From the NCBI RefSeq assembly GCF_900104475.1, contig NZ_FNJR01000018.1, forward strand, positions 1 through 64,000: a stretch of DNA of 64,000 nt. The letters run 5' to 3'. The position numbers and the translations under genes are program-made. The stretch is from Actinopolyspora xinjiangensis. Lineage in GTDB: Bacteria; Actinomycetota; Actinomycetes; Mycobacteriales; Pseudonocardiaceae. Under the pieces are notes generated by a model. That model saw nothing but the letters and a program-made list of their open reading frames with translations. It was not told where the DNA came from and made no database searches. This document shows positions 25,412 through 34,567 of the stretch, piece after piece (the stretch's first letter is position 1; every line of letters begins with the position of its first letter).

Positions 25412-26482
25412 ATGTACACGATATCCGATCAATTGATAAAAACAGAGAAAATCGAGTTACTCGACTGTACGCTCCGGGATGGCTCGTATTCTGTCGATTT
25501 CCAATTCGAAGAAGATTTTGTCGTCGACCTGCTCGAGCGGATCAATGAAACACCTATCTGCAAGGTTGAAATCGGTCACGGCTTCGGTGTCGAGGCAGAA
25601 AAATCTGGAATCAGGTCATGCAATATTGACCACTACAAGTGGAGTGAAATAGCTTGTTCGGTTCTTACTGAAAAGTCTTGGGGGATGTTCGCGCAGCCAG
25701 AATTCACGCAACTGGATACCGTGGCGAAACTGTGCGATCGCGGCATGTCATTTGTTCGGGTCGGCATGGAACCAGATAGAGTTCCTGAAAACATCGAGTA
25801 TATCCAGCAGGCAACTGACGTTTGCGAACAAGTCTACCTGAACTTGATGAAGTCAAGTGCTACTCCAGTAAACGATCTACTTAGCTTGCTCGATGGAGTC
25901 AGTCCGAGTATTGCTGGATTGTACATTGTAGACTCGTATGGTGCGATGCTTCCAAGAGACGTCCACGAGTACGTCAATGCGGTCAAGAAGCACTTCTCGG
26001 TGATCGGGTTCCACGGTCACAACAATCTTGGTATGGCCAACGTAAACAGCATCGCAGCTATCGAAGCTGGCGCGACAATTGTCGACGGTACGCTCAACGG
26101 TATTGGCCGAGGCGCTGGAAACGCGGAGATCGAGTCACTGGCTGGCCTTCTGACTGTCCTGGACACTGATAGATTCGACTACAAGAAGCTAGCCAAGCTT
26201 GCTGAACTCTGCCGGGTAAACATGGCTGCTATCCCAGAGGATCGAGAAATGCAGGTGCTCGGTAGTGTGATCGGGATCCACTCGGGCTACTTTTCACTGG
26301 TCGAAGAGCTTTCTGCTGAGTACGACACCGACCCCGCTCATATTATGGAAGTCGCGGTCGATATAGCAGCGCAAAGCCCGAGCAAGGCCGATATGCGGGC
26401 CGCGGCACGGCGGATCGCCGACCGTTCTGAAATGCGATCTAACTCTCACTCCGGCCAGCCGACACTAGGAGGAACACGGTGA
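25412..26482 (+). CDS. DRE-TIM superfamily aldolase/lyase, 4-hydroxy-2-oxovalerate-aldolase-like
   Basis: The protein has 356 residues. The DRE-TIM metal site is visible as LLDCTLRDGSYS (about residues 15-26) and the HxH pair in FHGHNNLGMAN, followed by the GTLNGIGRGAGNAEIE active-site loop. These enzymes make or break C-C bonds of 2-oxo acids using a divalent metal. The residue equivalent to the DmpG base His (RDGMH) is Tyr here, as in LPS-associated RDGGY relatives, so true HOA aldolase activity is uncertain. It heads an NRPS-like operon and probably supplies an unusual 2-oxo acid precursor. GGAG precedes the ATG. Confidence 0.85.
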   Translation: MYTISDQLIKTEKIELLDCTLRDGSYSVDFQFEEDFVVDLLERINETPICKVEIGHGFGVEAEKSGIRSCNIDHYKWSEIACSVLTEKSWGMFAQPEFTQLDTVAKLCDRGMSFVRVGMEPDRVPENIEYIQQATDVCEQVYLNLMKSSATPVNDLLSLLDGVSPSIAGLYIVDSYGAMLPRDVHEYVNAVKKHFSVIGFHGHNNLGMANVNSIAAIEAGATIVDGTLNGIGRGAGNAEIESLAGLLTVLDTDRFDYKKLAKLAELCRVNMAAIPEDREMQVLGSVIGIHSGYFSLVEELSAEYDTDPAHIMEVAVDIAAQSPSKADMRAAARRIADRSEMRSNSHSGQPTLGGTR

Positions 26483-27324
26483 AGCTGGCGAAGATCAAAT
26501 CCGATATAAAAGGTAATCAGCTAGTAATAGGACATCATAACAGATGGTTTCCGCTCGGCGATTTCTCAGGCTATGAGAACGTTACTCGTCTCAGTGATAT
26601 CGTAGCCGATCAGCAGCTACGTGAATTGACGAAGCTCGTCGAGTCTCACGGGAGTGAGCTCGATATGACGGACTTCAGCCCGGAACAGGTCGCCACAATC
26701 GCCGACCGCGACGCCAATATTTGGGGAGCCGGACTCAACTACCAGCGTCACTCCGATGATTTGGGATCCGAGCAGCCTGATTCAGGACCGGGATCTTACT
26801 TGAGGCCTGCCAGCTGTCTCATCGACAACGGACAGTATATCGAGTTGCCGAGCCAGTCCGGTCGAGTAACTGCGGAAGCAGAGCTGGGGCTGGTCATCGG
26901 TGCTGTATGCAAGAACGTGAGACGTGAACGCTGGCGATCAGTTATCGCGGGTATCACGGCGGTCCTGGACATGACTGCGGAGGACGTCATACGCGAGAAT
27001 CCGCGTTACATACCTTGGGCGAAAGGTTTTGACACATTCTGTAGTATAGGTCCCGTATTGGTGACTCTGGACGAGTTCGACGAGAAAAGTCTCGACTCTC
27101 TCTGCATAGCCACCGTTCAGAACGGCGAGACCATCGCTTCAGCGGCTCCTTCCGAGATGAAATATGATCTCGGTTATCTCGTTGAATATTTCACTGCAGG
27201 TAGGACGCTTGAGCCGGGAACGGTGATTTGTACCGGAACACCAGGAGCTGCGGTAATCAGTCCCGGAGACTCGATTAATTCAGTTGTCGAACAGGTCGGA
27301 ACTCTCACGCATGCAGTTCGATAA
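26479..27324 (+). CDS. Fumarylacetoacetate-hydrolase (FAH) family enzyme
   Basis: The protein has 281 residues. The metal-binding core shows AEAELGLVIG (about 132-141), the later Asp of VLDMTAEDVI and WAKGFDTFCSIGP, all typical of FAH-fold hydratases, decarboxylases and C-C hydrolases. The C-terminal GTVICTGTPGA is also conserved. The GTG start overlaps the TGA of the aldolase gene, which argues for consecutive steps: aldol product, then hydration/dehydration, decarboxylation or cleavage. Which reaction occurs cannot be read from the sequence. Confidence 0.88.
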   Translation: MKLAKIKSDIKGNQLVIGHHNRWFPLGDFSGYENVTRLSDIVADQQLRELTKLVESHGSELDMTDFSPEQVATIADRDANIWGAGLNYQRHSDDLGSEQPDSGPGSYLRPASCLIDNGQYIELPSQSGRVTAEAELGLVIGAVCKNVRRERWRSVIAGITAVLDMTAEDVIRENPRYIPWAKGFDTFCSIGPVLVTLDEFDEKSLDSLCIATVQNGETIASAAPSEMKYDLGYLVEYFTAGRTLEPGTVICTGTPGAAVISPGDSINSVVEQVGTLTHAVR

Positions 27325-27363
27325 CAAGATTGAATGAACACGAGCAAGAAACTGTAGGTATCA

Positions 27364-28128
27364 ATGTATTGTCTTGATAAAAAACAAGCGCTCGTGTTGT
27401 GCGGCACCAGAGGAATTGGTTTAGGTGTCGCGCGATCGTTGGCGGGGTACGGCTGTGCCGTGACCATTTCTGGCAATGACCGAGCTCGTGCCAAGGAAGT
27501 CGCACAAAGCCTTCCCGGCTCTGATAATAGATCTTTTGCTTGCGATTTCCGAAACTCTGCCAGCGTTGGTGATAAAGTCGCCGACACGGGACCGTATGAT
27601 ATAGTACTGCTCAACTCGCCAGGGTTCGATCCTGGCACGGTCGACGAGCTTTCCAGCTTGCAGATCCAACAAGCGATGGAACTCATGCTGTTCTCGATTC
27701 AGCGTGCTGTCGAAGCAACTTTGCCGGCGATGAAAAAAAACCGGTGGGGTCGTTTCATCGGTATCACCTCAAGTTCTTTGTCTACTCCGGTCGATGGTCT
27801 TGCTGGATCCACGATCGCAAGATCAGCGGTGCAATCTTATCTGAAACTACTGGCAAACAGTGTGAGTCAGTTTGGTGTAACGGTCAATCATGTAATTCCG
27901 GGAAAAATTGATACTGATCGTCTACGTTCGATCGATGTCGTTGCAGCCGAGAAAACCGGTAAAAGTGTTGAATCGATAAAAAATGGAACCCTGGAAGAGA
28001 TACCTTTGAAGCGTTATGGGACTCCGGATGACGTAGGAGAGTTGGTTTCTTTTCTGGCGAGCGATAAGGCGGAGTACATCACCGGTGCCGGCATTCGATG
28101 TGATGGAGGATATATGAAGTCAGTTTGA
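27364..28128 (+). CDS. Divergent short-chain dehydrogenase/reductase
   Basis: The protein has 254 residues with an SDR fold. The cofactor loop GTRGIGLGVARSL starts about residue 14, ITSSS gives the conserved Ser, and PGKIDTDRLRS and the C-terminal GAGIRCDGGY match classical SDRs. The catalytic YxxxK is not present: the aligned segment reads GSTIARSAV, so Tyr is Ser and Lys is Arg. A divergent FabG-like SDR branch shares this change, so it may be family-typical and not recent decay. The gene follows the FAH gene by 40 bases and probably acts on the same keto-acid intermediate. Confidence 0.87.
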   Translation: MYCLDKKQALVLCGTRGIGLGVARSLAGYGCAVTISGNDRARAKEVAQSLPGSDNRSFACDFRNSASVGDKVADTGPYDIVLLNSPGFDPGTVDELSSLQIQQAMELMLFSIQRAVEATLPAMKKNRWGRFIGITSSSLSTPVDGLAGSTIARSAVQSYLKLLANSVSQFGVTVNHVIPGKIDTDRLRSIDVVAAEKTGKSVESIKNGTLEEIPLKRYGTPDDVGELVSFLASDKAEYITGAGIRCDGGYMKSV

Positions 28129-28147
28129 TCGAGAGGTTGATAGCGGC

Positions 28148-29920
28148 ATGTATAACCCAGTGCCGTATCAATACGGCCTTTTTGTTCAGAAAGTAGACGA
28201 GGAAGCGAGAATTCGGCAGATGTCGATCGTGGATCTTATTGACAACTCCGTGAAAAATTATCCAGACAACGATGCGGTGGATACATCCGGAGGGATTATT
28301 AATTATCGGAATTTCGGTGAAAAAATCCAGGATTTCGTGCGTCAACTCGAGGGATGCACCTCGCCCGGAGAGTTTGTCGGAATCGAGGCTGATCGAAAAT
28401 TCGGTGCGATTGTTGCGATGGTCGGTGCGTTAAAAGCCAGACGTCCGTTTGTCTTTATCGATACCCGTGATAGCGAGTCGTCAAACGCGGAGAAAATTTC
28501 CTCTCTTGGTATTAAGTTTATTGCTCGAAATCATACTGGTGAAAACAGGGCGTATCTAACCGGAGTCCCAGCGGGATGGTACCTATCTTCGAGCGACCAG
28601 ACGGTCGGAATCCCGTCTGTCGAAGACGAGATCGGCTACGCGATCCATACGTCAGGTTCCACCGGTGATCCCAAATGTGTTCTGGTTCGCACGGACCCAC
28701 TAACTTCGGTGATCCAATACCACATGGATCGCCTGTCCGTGGGGTCGAAATCCAGGACGCTGCAGTTTGCCCGTCTAACCTTCGACGGATGTATCACCGA
28801 AATTCTCTGGACACTGGCTGCAGGAGCGTGTCTCGTCGTGCTGGACGAGGCTCAGTTGGTCCCGGGAACCGTACTCCAGAACACGTTGGAAAACTTTCGG
28901 ATCACTCACCTCAAAACAACGCCCTTCGCGCTGACCGCGACAGAGCCCAGCAGTGCGATGAGCCTCAGTCATGTGATCAACGGTGGTGGAGTATGTCGAC
29001 CCAGCGTAGTGCAGAAATGGTCCGAGGTGGCGAAATTCCACAACGCTTACGGGACAACTGAGACCACAGTATGCAACTTCCTAAGCGGTGAGCTGACACC
29101 TGGCGAGTGCACTCGAGCTGTACCGCTCGGGGACATCGTGGGAGACTGCGACTACTATATCCAGGGATTGGCACCAGCGGACGAGCAATCTTCCTCGGAG
29201 GAAGTTACGAGTCGAGGTGAACTCGTCATTACAGGAGAGAGCGTCGCAGTAGGCTATTTTACCGCGCAGGGCGTGCAACGGTTTACCGACATAGAAGGAC
29301 GTAAAGTCTACCATACCGGTGACATCGTCGAACGTCGAGAAGATCAGCTCTACTTCGTGGAGCGATTGGATCGGCAAGTGAAAGTGCGAGGTTATCGGCT
29401 CGATCCGGGTGAGATAGAGATCGCGGTGTGCGAGATCGGCTCTATTAAGGATACGGTGGTGACCGTCGAGTCTCACGAGGGTGATAAAACTTTCGAGCCA
29501 GATGCTTTGGTGTGTTACTATCAAGGTGACGTGGAGCCTCGCGCGGTGCGGCACCATCTCGAGGACGTCCTTGATTCGTACAAGATCCCCTCAGTCATCA
29601 AACGGATTGATGCCTTTCCCTACACGCCAAACGGGAAAGTTGATCGCGATGCTCTTCAAACCATTCGCCTTGAGGTCGACTGTGTCGATGAAAAAATGTC
29701 GTCTGCTCAACAGGTTTTGCATCTTGCGCGTCAACTTACCGGGGTGGACGACGCTATGCTGCACGACAATTTCTTCGATCTTGGTGGCGACTCGGCATCG
29801 GCAGTAATCTTGATTAACAAGATAAAAGAACTAGGTTGGGTGGATGCTGGGGTGCGAGACGTGCTTCGAGCTGAAAACCTGAAGGTCCTCGCCGACCAGC
29901 TACAAGAACGGAGCGTGTAA
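28148..29920 (+). CDS. NRPS adenylation-carrier (A-T) didomain protein
   Basis: The protein has 590 residues. Adenylation motifs are A3 HTSGSTGDPK, A4 LTFDGCITEIL (keeping the Asp that binds the substrate amino group), A5 NAYGTTETTV, A7 YHTGD, A8 DRQVKVRGYRLDPGEIE and A10 PNGKVDRDAL. A C-terminal carrier domain has NFFDLGGDSAS with Ser549. There is no condensation or thioesterase domain. The conserved Asp suggests an alpha-amino acid substrate. With a P450 and thioesterases downstream, the layout resembles the NikP1/NikQ/NikP2 logic, in which an amino acid is tethered, hydroxylated and released; that is an inference. Confidence 0.93.
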   Translation: MYNPVPYQYGLFVQKVDEEARIRQMSIVDLIDNSVKNYPDNDAVDTSGGIINYRNFGEKIQDFVRQLEGCTSPGEFVGIEADRKFGAIVAMVGALKARRPFVFIDTRDSESSNAEKISSLGIKFIARNHTGENRAYLTGVPAGWYLSSSDQTVGIPSVEDEIGYAIHTSGSTGDPKCVLVRTDPLTSVIQYHMDRLSVGSKSRTLQFARLTFDGCITEILWTLAAGACLVVLDEAQLVPGTVLQNTLENFRITHLKTTPFALTATEPSSAMSLSHVINGGGVCRPSVVQKWSEVAKFHNAYGTTETTVCNFLSGELTPGECTRAVPLGDIVGDCDYYIQGLAPADEQSSSEEVTSRGELVITGESVAVGYFTAQGVQRFTDIEGRKVYHTGDIVERREDQLYFVERLDRQVKVRGYRLDPGEIEIAVCEIGSIKDTVVTVESHEGDKTFEPDALVCYYQGDVEPRAVRHHLEDVLDSYKIPSVIKRIDAFPYTPNGKVDRDALQTIRLEVDCVDEKMSSAQQVLHLARQLTGVDDAMLHDNFFDLGGDSASAVILINKIKELGWVDAGVRDVLRAENLKVLADQLQERSV

Positions 29921-29924
29921 CTTA

Positions 29925-31700
29925 ATGTGCGGCATTTGCGGGACCTTCGCTCCGGACGGCCGCTTGGACCGCACGGTCGTGACGGATATGAATTCCCGAC
30001 TGCTCCATCGTGGACCTGACGAGACTTATTCTCTGGATACACCGACGCTGTCGATGAAACTCGGACGTCTTAGTATGACCGGGTTGATGGACGGCTGGCA
30101 GCCCGTAGAGGACCGTAGTGGTCGGTTCGTAGCCATGACCAACGGTGAGGTATTCAACTTCGAGGATCTTCGCAGGAGGTTCGGGGACGTCCGATGGGCC
30201 AACGGTGTCGACGTAGCGGTCATCCCGGAACTCGTCGCGCGTCACGGACTCGAAGGTCTCGAGTTGATAGACGGACAGTTCGCAACTGTGATCCACGATC
30301 GTGCGGAGAACTCGCTGTATCTTGCCAGGGATCGTTTCGGAATCTGTCCGATGTACTACACGGTGCTGGATCACCGTGTTCACTTCTGCTCAGAGCTCAA
30401 GTCGTTGGTGCACTGTGTTCCTCACATGTGGCGATTGGATATCGGTGCAGTCGACCAATATTTGGCGTTGGGGAATATAGTCGCGCCGCGGACACTGGTC
30501 GACGAAGTGCAAGCCGTCCCACCAGGATGCGTGGTCCGGTTCAGTGAGAACAGTCAGAAAACCACTCGGTATTGGCGATACGGTGAATTCGTTGCGGTGG
30601 AAGACGCTGTCGAAGCAGGGGACGTACGTGACCGCTTACAGCAGTCTGTCCGCGACCGTTTGTGTGCGGATGTGGAGATCGGTTCTTACTTGAGTGGTGG
30701 TTTCGACTCCACCGCTCTTGTCATGGAAGCGGCTCGTGTCCTGGAGAAACCGGTCAGGACATTCTCTGCGGCATTCGACAATGCCGCATTGAATGAGGGG
30801 CATTTTCAGCATGAGGTTTCGGAAGCTGTCGGAAGTGAACACCGGCGGATCCAGTGCAACCCGGTTGACATCGCCTCGGATTTCGAGAAGATGGTGCGCT
30901 ACTGCTGTTACCCGCAGCGCGAGACGTACAATGTCGCGGCTATGATGTTGTCGCGTGAGGTTCAGCAGACCGGGATCAAGGGTGTCATTTCCGGGGAAGG
31001 TGCTGATGAGCTATTCTTCGGCTATGATTCCTACGCGTTCGATAGTGCGCGCAAGAGGCCGCGGGAGGCTTGCGCTGAGAATGAGCAGGCATGGGGAAGA
31101 GCAGATTTCAGCTGGGAGGTAGACTGGAACAAGGTCGCGCTACGACGAGACCAATGCCTTACTCCCGCCGCCAGGGAAGCTGTTTCGGGTAACGAGTTCT
31201 GGCGGAATCGACTAATTCCTTTTGCTGAACACGAAACCAGGTCGCTGTCGCACATGCAGCTCCGTTCGATCGCTGACGTGTATGTCCAGCTGTCTGGTCA
31301 TCTCCTCGGTGACCATGGCGACGCAATGCTCATGGCCAATTCAGTTGAAGGACGCTATCCGTTCCTGGCGAACTCTGTGGTTTCCCTGGCGCTGCAGGTT
31401 AGAGACAGTGAGAAGGTGTCCGATTTTGAAGGCAAGGCCTGTCTGAAGGCAGCTTACGCAGATATCGTTCCTCAATCGGTTCTGCAACGTGCGAAGCAAG
31501 GATTCACAGCATACGAGTTGTCCACGGTCGTCGACGATTCTATCTGGACAAGTTGGCGAGAACTCGTCGCGACCAGCGGCATCTTTTCGCTGGATTGTCT
31601 GGATGATCTGAATACAAACCGTGCATCGGACAAGTGGGACCCTCGACTGAGTCTAATCAGTATCAGTATGGTGATGGACGAACTGGGGCTGAAAGTATGA
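29925..31700 (+). CDS. Asparagine-synthetase-like glutamine-dependent amidotransferase (AsnB family)
   Basis: The protein has 591 residues. It begins MCGICG, so Cys2 can act as the glutaminase nucleophile, with HRGPDE and the later MTNGEVFNFE loop of the class II glutaminase domain. The synthetase domain has the PP-loop SGGFDST (about 257-263) and GEGADELFFGYD. The family adenylates a carboxylate and attacks it with ammonia or an amine. In clusters it makes primary amides or, as in beta-lactam synthetase, ring amides. It starts five bases after the A-T gene and overlaps the next adenylation gene (ATGA). It may supply the amide bond missing from a condensation-free cluster. Confidence 0.92.
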   Translation: MCGICGTFAPDGRLDRTVVTDMNSRLLHRGPDETYSLDTPTLSMKLGRLSMTGLMDGWQPVEDRSGRFVAMTNGEVFNFEDLRRRFGDVRWANGVDVAVIPELVARHGLEGLELIDGQFATVIHDRAENSLYLARDRFGICPMYYTVLDHRVHFCSELKSLVHCVPHMWRLDIGAVDQYLALGNIVAPRTLVDEVQAVPPGCVVRFSENSQKTTRYWRYGEFVAVEDAVEAGDVRDRLQQSVRDRLCADVEIGSYLSGGFDSTALVMEAARVLEKPVRTFSAAFDNAALNEGHFQHEVSEAVGSEHRRIQCNPVDIASDFEKMVRYCCYPQRETYNVAAMMLSREVQQTGIKGVISGEGADELFFGYDSYAFDSARKRPREACAENEQAWGRADFSWEVDWNKVALRRDQCLTPAAREAVSGNEFWRNRLIPFAEHETRSLSHMQLRSIADVYVQLSGHLLGDHGDAMLMANSVEGRYPFLANSVVSLALQVRDSEKVSDFEGKACLKAAYADIVPQSVLQRAKQGFTAYELSTVVDDSIWTSWRELVATSGIFSLDCLDDLNTNRASDKWDPRLSLISISMVMDELGLKV

Positions 31701-33115
31701 ATTATAACTGGAGCGACGTGATTCACGGTGACCGTTGGAACTCCCTGGAAACACTGTGGATCGAGAGCGGTACCGAGTACAGCTGGAAGCAGGTTGACGA
31801 ACTGGCCCAGTCGATCGAGGAAGTCATTGACGGTCAGGACGAGATCCGGGTCGTGCTGGTCCGATCTCCCTCGAAACTGGGATGTTTTGCGGGACAGTTG
31901 GCCTCATGGCGAGCCGGTTGTGTCGCAGTGGCAGACGATGGTGATCTCGGACAGGGCGAGCTCGAGCATGTTCGTCCAGATCTCATTGTGTCTGTTGACG
32001 GTGACCGACCGAACGGGGTTGAACGCGAAACGCATGCAGCGGAACGTTCCCCCAGAAGTCGATTACCCGACGAAATTGTGGCTGTAAACTTCACTTCCGG
32101 AAGCACCGGTAGCCGGAAGGCTGTCGGAGTAACCCGGGGTAACCTGCAGGCGCTCTTTAGATGCCGTGATCTGGAAGTACCGACGAGCGGTGGACCGGTT
32201 TCCGGGAGCTTCGCGACGCCCACTTACGACGGCTGGTGGTTCGATACCTGGAAAGCAGTGGCAGCGGAAGGTGCCGTCGTTTGCATGCCGAACGTGAACG
32301 AAGACGTCTTCGACTGGCCAGAACTGTCGAAAAAGTACGGTATCGATCGTATGCTGCTTCCCGCCGCCGTGCTCGCCACTGTTGTCGAGTCTCTGCCTGG
32401 ATGCATCTCGGATATTCCTTGGTTGTACAGCGGTGGTGAGCGGTTCCGAGTGTCAACCTATCAGCAGGCTCGCCGTGCCAGACTGACGAATCAGTTCATC
32501 AACCTCTACGGCCCAGCCGAAGCCACGTTCGCCACACACAAGTACGAGTTGTCCGACGACATTACTACCGGTCCCGTTCCGATCGGGAGGCCGTTGGAAG
32601 AGTGCAAGCAGATACTGGCAGACCCTGGAGATCGTGCGGATGGCTATCACGAACTCGTCATCGGCGGGCCGTTGCTCTGTCTGGGATACATCGAGCGCGG
32701 CAGTCTCGGCACCCGATTCAGTGCGGGCGACGGAGAAGCGTCTTTCCGAACGGGCGATGTTGTACAAGTCGACAACGACGGAAGTCTCGTGTTCGCTGGC
32801 CGGTTGGACAGCCAGATCAAGGTGAACGGGATGCGAGTCGACTCGGCTGCCTTGGAGCGCGATGTGGCGGCTCTCCCAGAGGTTTCCGACTGTCGAGTCG
32901 TCCAGAACGAGAAGCACACCTTCGCTTTCGTGCGAGTTGACCAGGACCAGCTAGCCGATTCCTCCGTCAGATCTCGGATCGAATCTGTTGTCAAACAGTT
33001 CTCTAATGCTGTCAAGGTAGAGCTGATGGACCGGTTTCCGGTCAAACCTGGCGGAAAGATTGACACCACTGCCCTGGTGAGTGCGAGTTTGGTGAAAAAT
33101 AAGGAGCAGGAATAG
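31697..33115 (+). CDS. Stand-alone NRPS adenylation domain
   Basis: The protein has 472 residues. Motifs: A3 NFTSGSTGSRKAV, A4 TYDGWWFDTW, A5 LYGPAEATFA, A7 FRTGD, A8 GRLDSQIKVNGMRVDSAALE and A10 KPGGKIDTTAL. It has no fused carrier; the next gene encodes one. I chose the ATG at 31697, which overlaps the AsnB stop (ATGA), over an upstream ATG. The second A-domain implies a second building block. The unusual WW in A4 hints at a pocket different from that of the A-T protein; substrate not predicted. Confidence 0.9.
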   Translation: MNYNWSDVIHGDRWNSLETLWIESGTEYSWKQVDELAQSIEEVIDGQDEIRVVLVRSPSKLGCFAGQLASWRAGCVAVADDGDLGQGELEHVRPDLIVSVDGDRPNGVERETHAAERSPRSRLPDEIVAVNFTSGSTGSRKAVGVTRGNLQALFRCRDLEVPTSGGPVSGSFATPTYDGWWFDTWKAVAAEGAVVCMPNVNEDVFDWPELSKKYGIDRMLLPAAVLATVVESLPGCISDIPWLYSGGERFRVSTYQQARRARLTNQFINLYGPAEATFATHKYELSDDITTGPVPIGRPLEECKQILADPGDRADGYHELVIGGPLLCLGYIERGSLGTRFSAGDGEASFRTGDVVQVDNDGSLVFAGRLDSQIKVNGMRVDSAALERDVAALPEVSDCRVVQNEKHTFAFVRVDQDQLADSSVRSRIESVVKQFSNAVKVELMDRFPVKPGGKIDTTALVSASLVKNKEQE

Positions 33116-33348
33116 TGGTTGAGATTACGGCCGAAAAAATAATAGAGTGCGTCCAGGAGTTCTCGGAAGCAGAAATCGCAGAAGATACCGACATATTCTC
33201 TGCGGGGGTCGACTCTTTGACGATCTTACGGTGTCGAGCACGTCTAAAAGAGCGGACAGGTGTAAAGATCCCTGGTCATGTCTTCTTCGGAGGGCGCACC
33301 CCGGCAGGTATAGTCGATCTGATTGGAGAAGAAAATGCTGATCGTTGA
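33115..33348 (+). CDS. Stand-alone acyl/peptidyl carrier protein
   Basis: This 77-residue carrier protein has SAGVDSLTILR, giving Ser34 as the phosphopantetheine site, and a C-terminal RTPAGIVDLI helix. The GTG start overlaps the TAG of the adenylation gene by one base. It is the expected partner of that A domain and a likely platform for the P450 encoded next, whose start overlaps its 3' end. No phosphopantetheinyl transferase lies in the window, so one from elsewhere is needed. Confidence 0.9.
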   Translation: MVEITAEKIIECVQEFSEAEIAEDTDIFSAGVDSLTILRCRARLKERTGVKIPGHVFFGGRTPAGIVDLIGEENADR

Positions 33349-34567
33349 GAATAGTCCACTTTACTCGGCGGAATTTTTTGCGAACGACGATCCGTGGAAG
33401 TACCTGTCTGATCTCCGTGAGAACCATCCTGTCTCGATTCATCGTCGATCTGACGGTTATGAGTTCTACGCGCTGACGCGTTACGAAGACGTGTACTCGG
33501 CTTACATCGACTATGCCAGATTGAGTTCCTCGTACGGGACCATGATTGATGGTTCGTACCGGCCAGAGAAAGACTCTGCTTCTGGACGTATGCTGATTGT
33601 GGCGGACCCTCCTTCACACGGTGCGCTCAAGAAGCCGATCAAGTCGGCCGGGTTTAACCGGGCGATGCTCATGAAGATCGGTGACATCGTCCGTAAGAAC
33701 ATTCGTAGTGTACTGAACGATCTTTCGGTCGGTGATCAGATTGACTTCAGTCAGGTGGTAGCCCCGGAGTTGCCGAAGGGGGTTTTGGAGGCACTTTTCG
33801 GGATTGGTACGGACGATGCGCAGAGGCTTTTGGAAGCGACGAGAACAATGATCGGATACAGGGATGAGGTGTATGCTGGAAATTCTCCGCTTGACTCGCT
33901 GGTGGATTCGCAACTTGACGTTCTCGACTTTATGAGTGAACTAATAGATCAACGTATCAGGACAGAATCGTCCGACGACATGATTGGTTTTCTCGCTCAG
34001 TGTGTCGCGACAGGTGAGATGCCGCGTGATGTCGCTCTGCTCAACGGGTTGAATGTCGCGGTCGGTGGAAACGAGACCACGCCCCACACGGCCAGTCTGA
34101 CCGTCGATACCATCAATAATGAACGGAAAGAATGGCGAAAGCTTGTCGACGGTAAGGTTTCTTGTGAAGTTGCTACACAGGAGTTCCTGAGGTGGACTTC
34201 GACTAATAGCTATGTACAGCGTCTGGCGGTGGATGATTTTGTGGTCGGCGATCATGTAATTCCTGCCGGTAGTTTCGTGACTCTGTGGAACATGTCAGCG
34301 AACCGGGATGCTTCAGTGTTCGAGCATCCCTCGTCGTTCTTGATCGATCGAACCAATAATAAGCAAATCGCTTTCGGTGCTGGTATCCACCGTTGTATCG
34401 GTGCTCCTGTAGCGACACTGGAGATTCAAACTTTCATTGAGGAACTGGCCTCTTGGGACAAGGCGTTCGTGGTGGTCGAGCCACCGCAGCGACTTCATTC
34501 CAACTTTATGCTCGGGTTGACAGAGCTGCAGGTCGAGGTAGCCAAAGCAGAGGACCTGAAATCGTGA
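33335..34567 (+). CDS. Cytochrome P450
   Basis: This 410-residue bacterial P450 has an I-helix VGGNETT with Thr248, the ExxR pair E283/R286 in EFLRW, and the haem-binding AFGAGIHRCIG with Cys354. There is no membrane anchor. I chose ATG 33335, preceded by GGAG, and it overlaps the carrier gene by 14 bases. Position directly after a carrier gene suggests hydroxylation of a carrier-bound amino acid, as with NikQ or NovI. Ferredoxin partners are not in the window. The substrate-bound state is an inference. Confidence 0.93.
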   Translation: MLIVENSPLYSAEFFANDDPWKYLSDLRENHPVSIHRRSDGYEFYALTRYEDVYSAYIDYARLSSSYGTMIDGSYRPEKDSASGRMLIVADPPSHGALKKPIKSAGFNRAMLMKIGDIVRKNIRSVLNDLSVGDQIDFSQVVAPELPKGVLEALFGIGTDDAQRLLEATRTMIGYRDEVYAGNSPLDSLVDSQLDVLDFMSELIDQRIRTESSDDMIGFLAQCVATGEMPRDVALLNGLNVAVGGNETTPHTASLTVDTINNERKEWRKLVDGKVSCEVATQEFLRWTSTNSYVQRLAVDDFVVGDHVIPAGSFVTLWNMSANRDASVFEHPSSFLIDRTNNKQIAFGAGIHRCIGAPVATLEIQTFIEELASWDKAFVVVEPPQRLHSNFMLGLTELQVEVAKAEDLKS

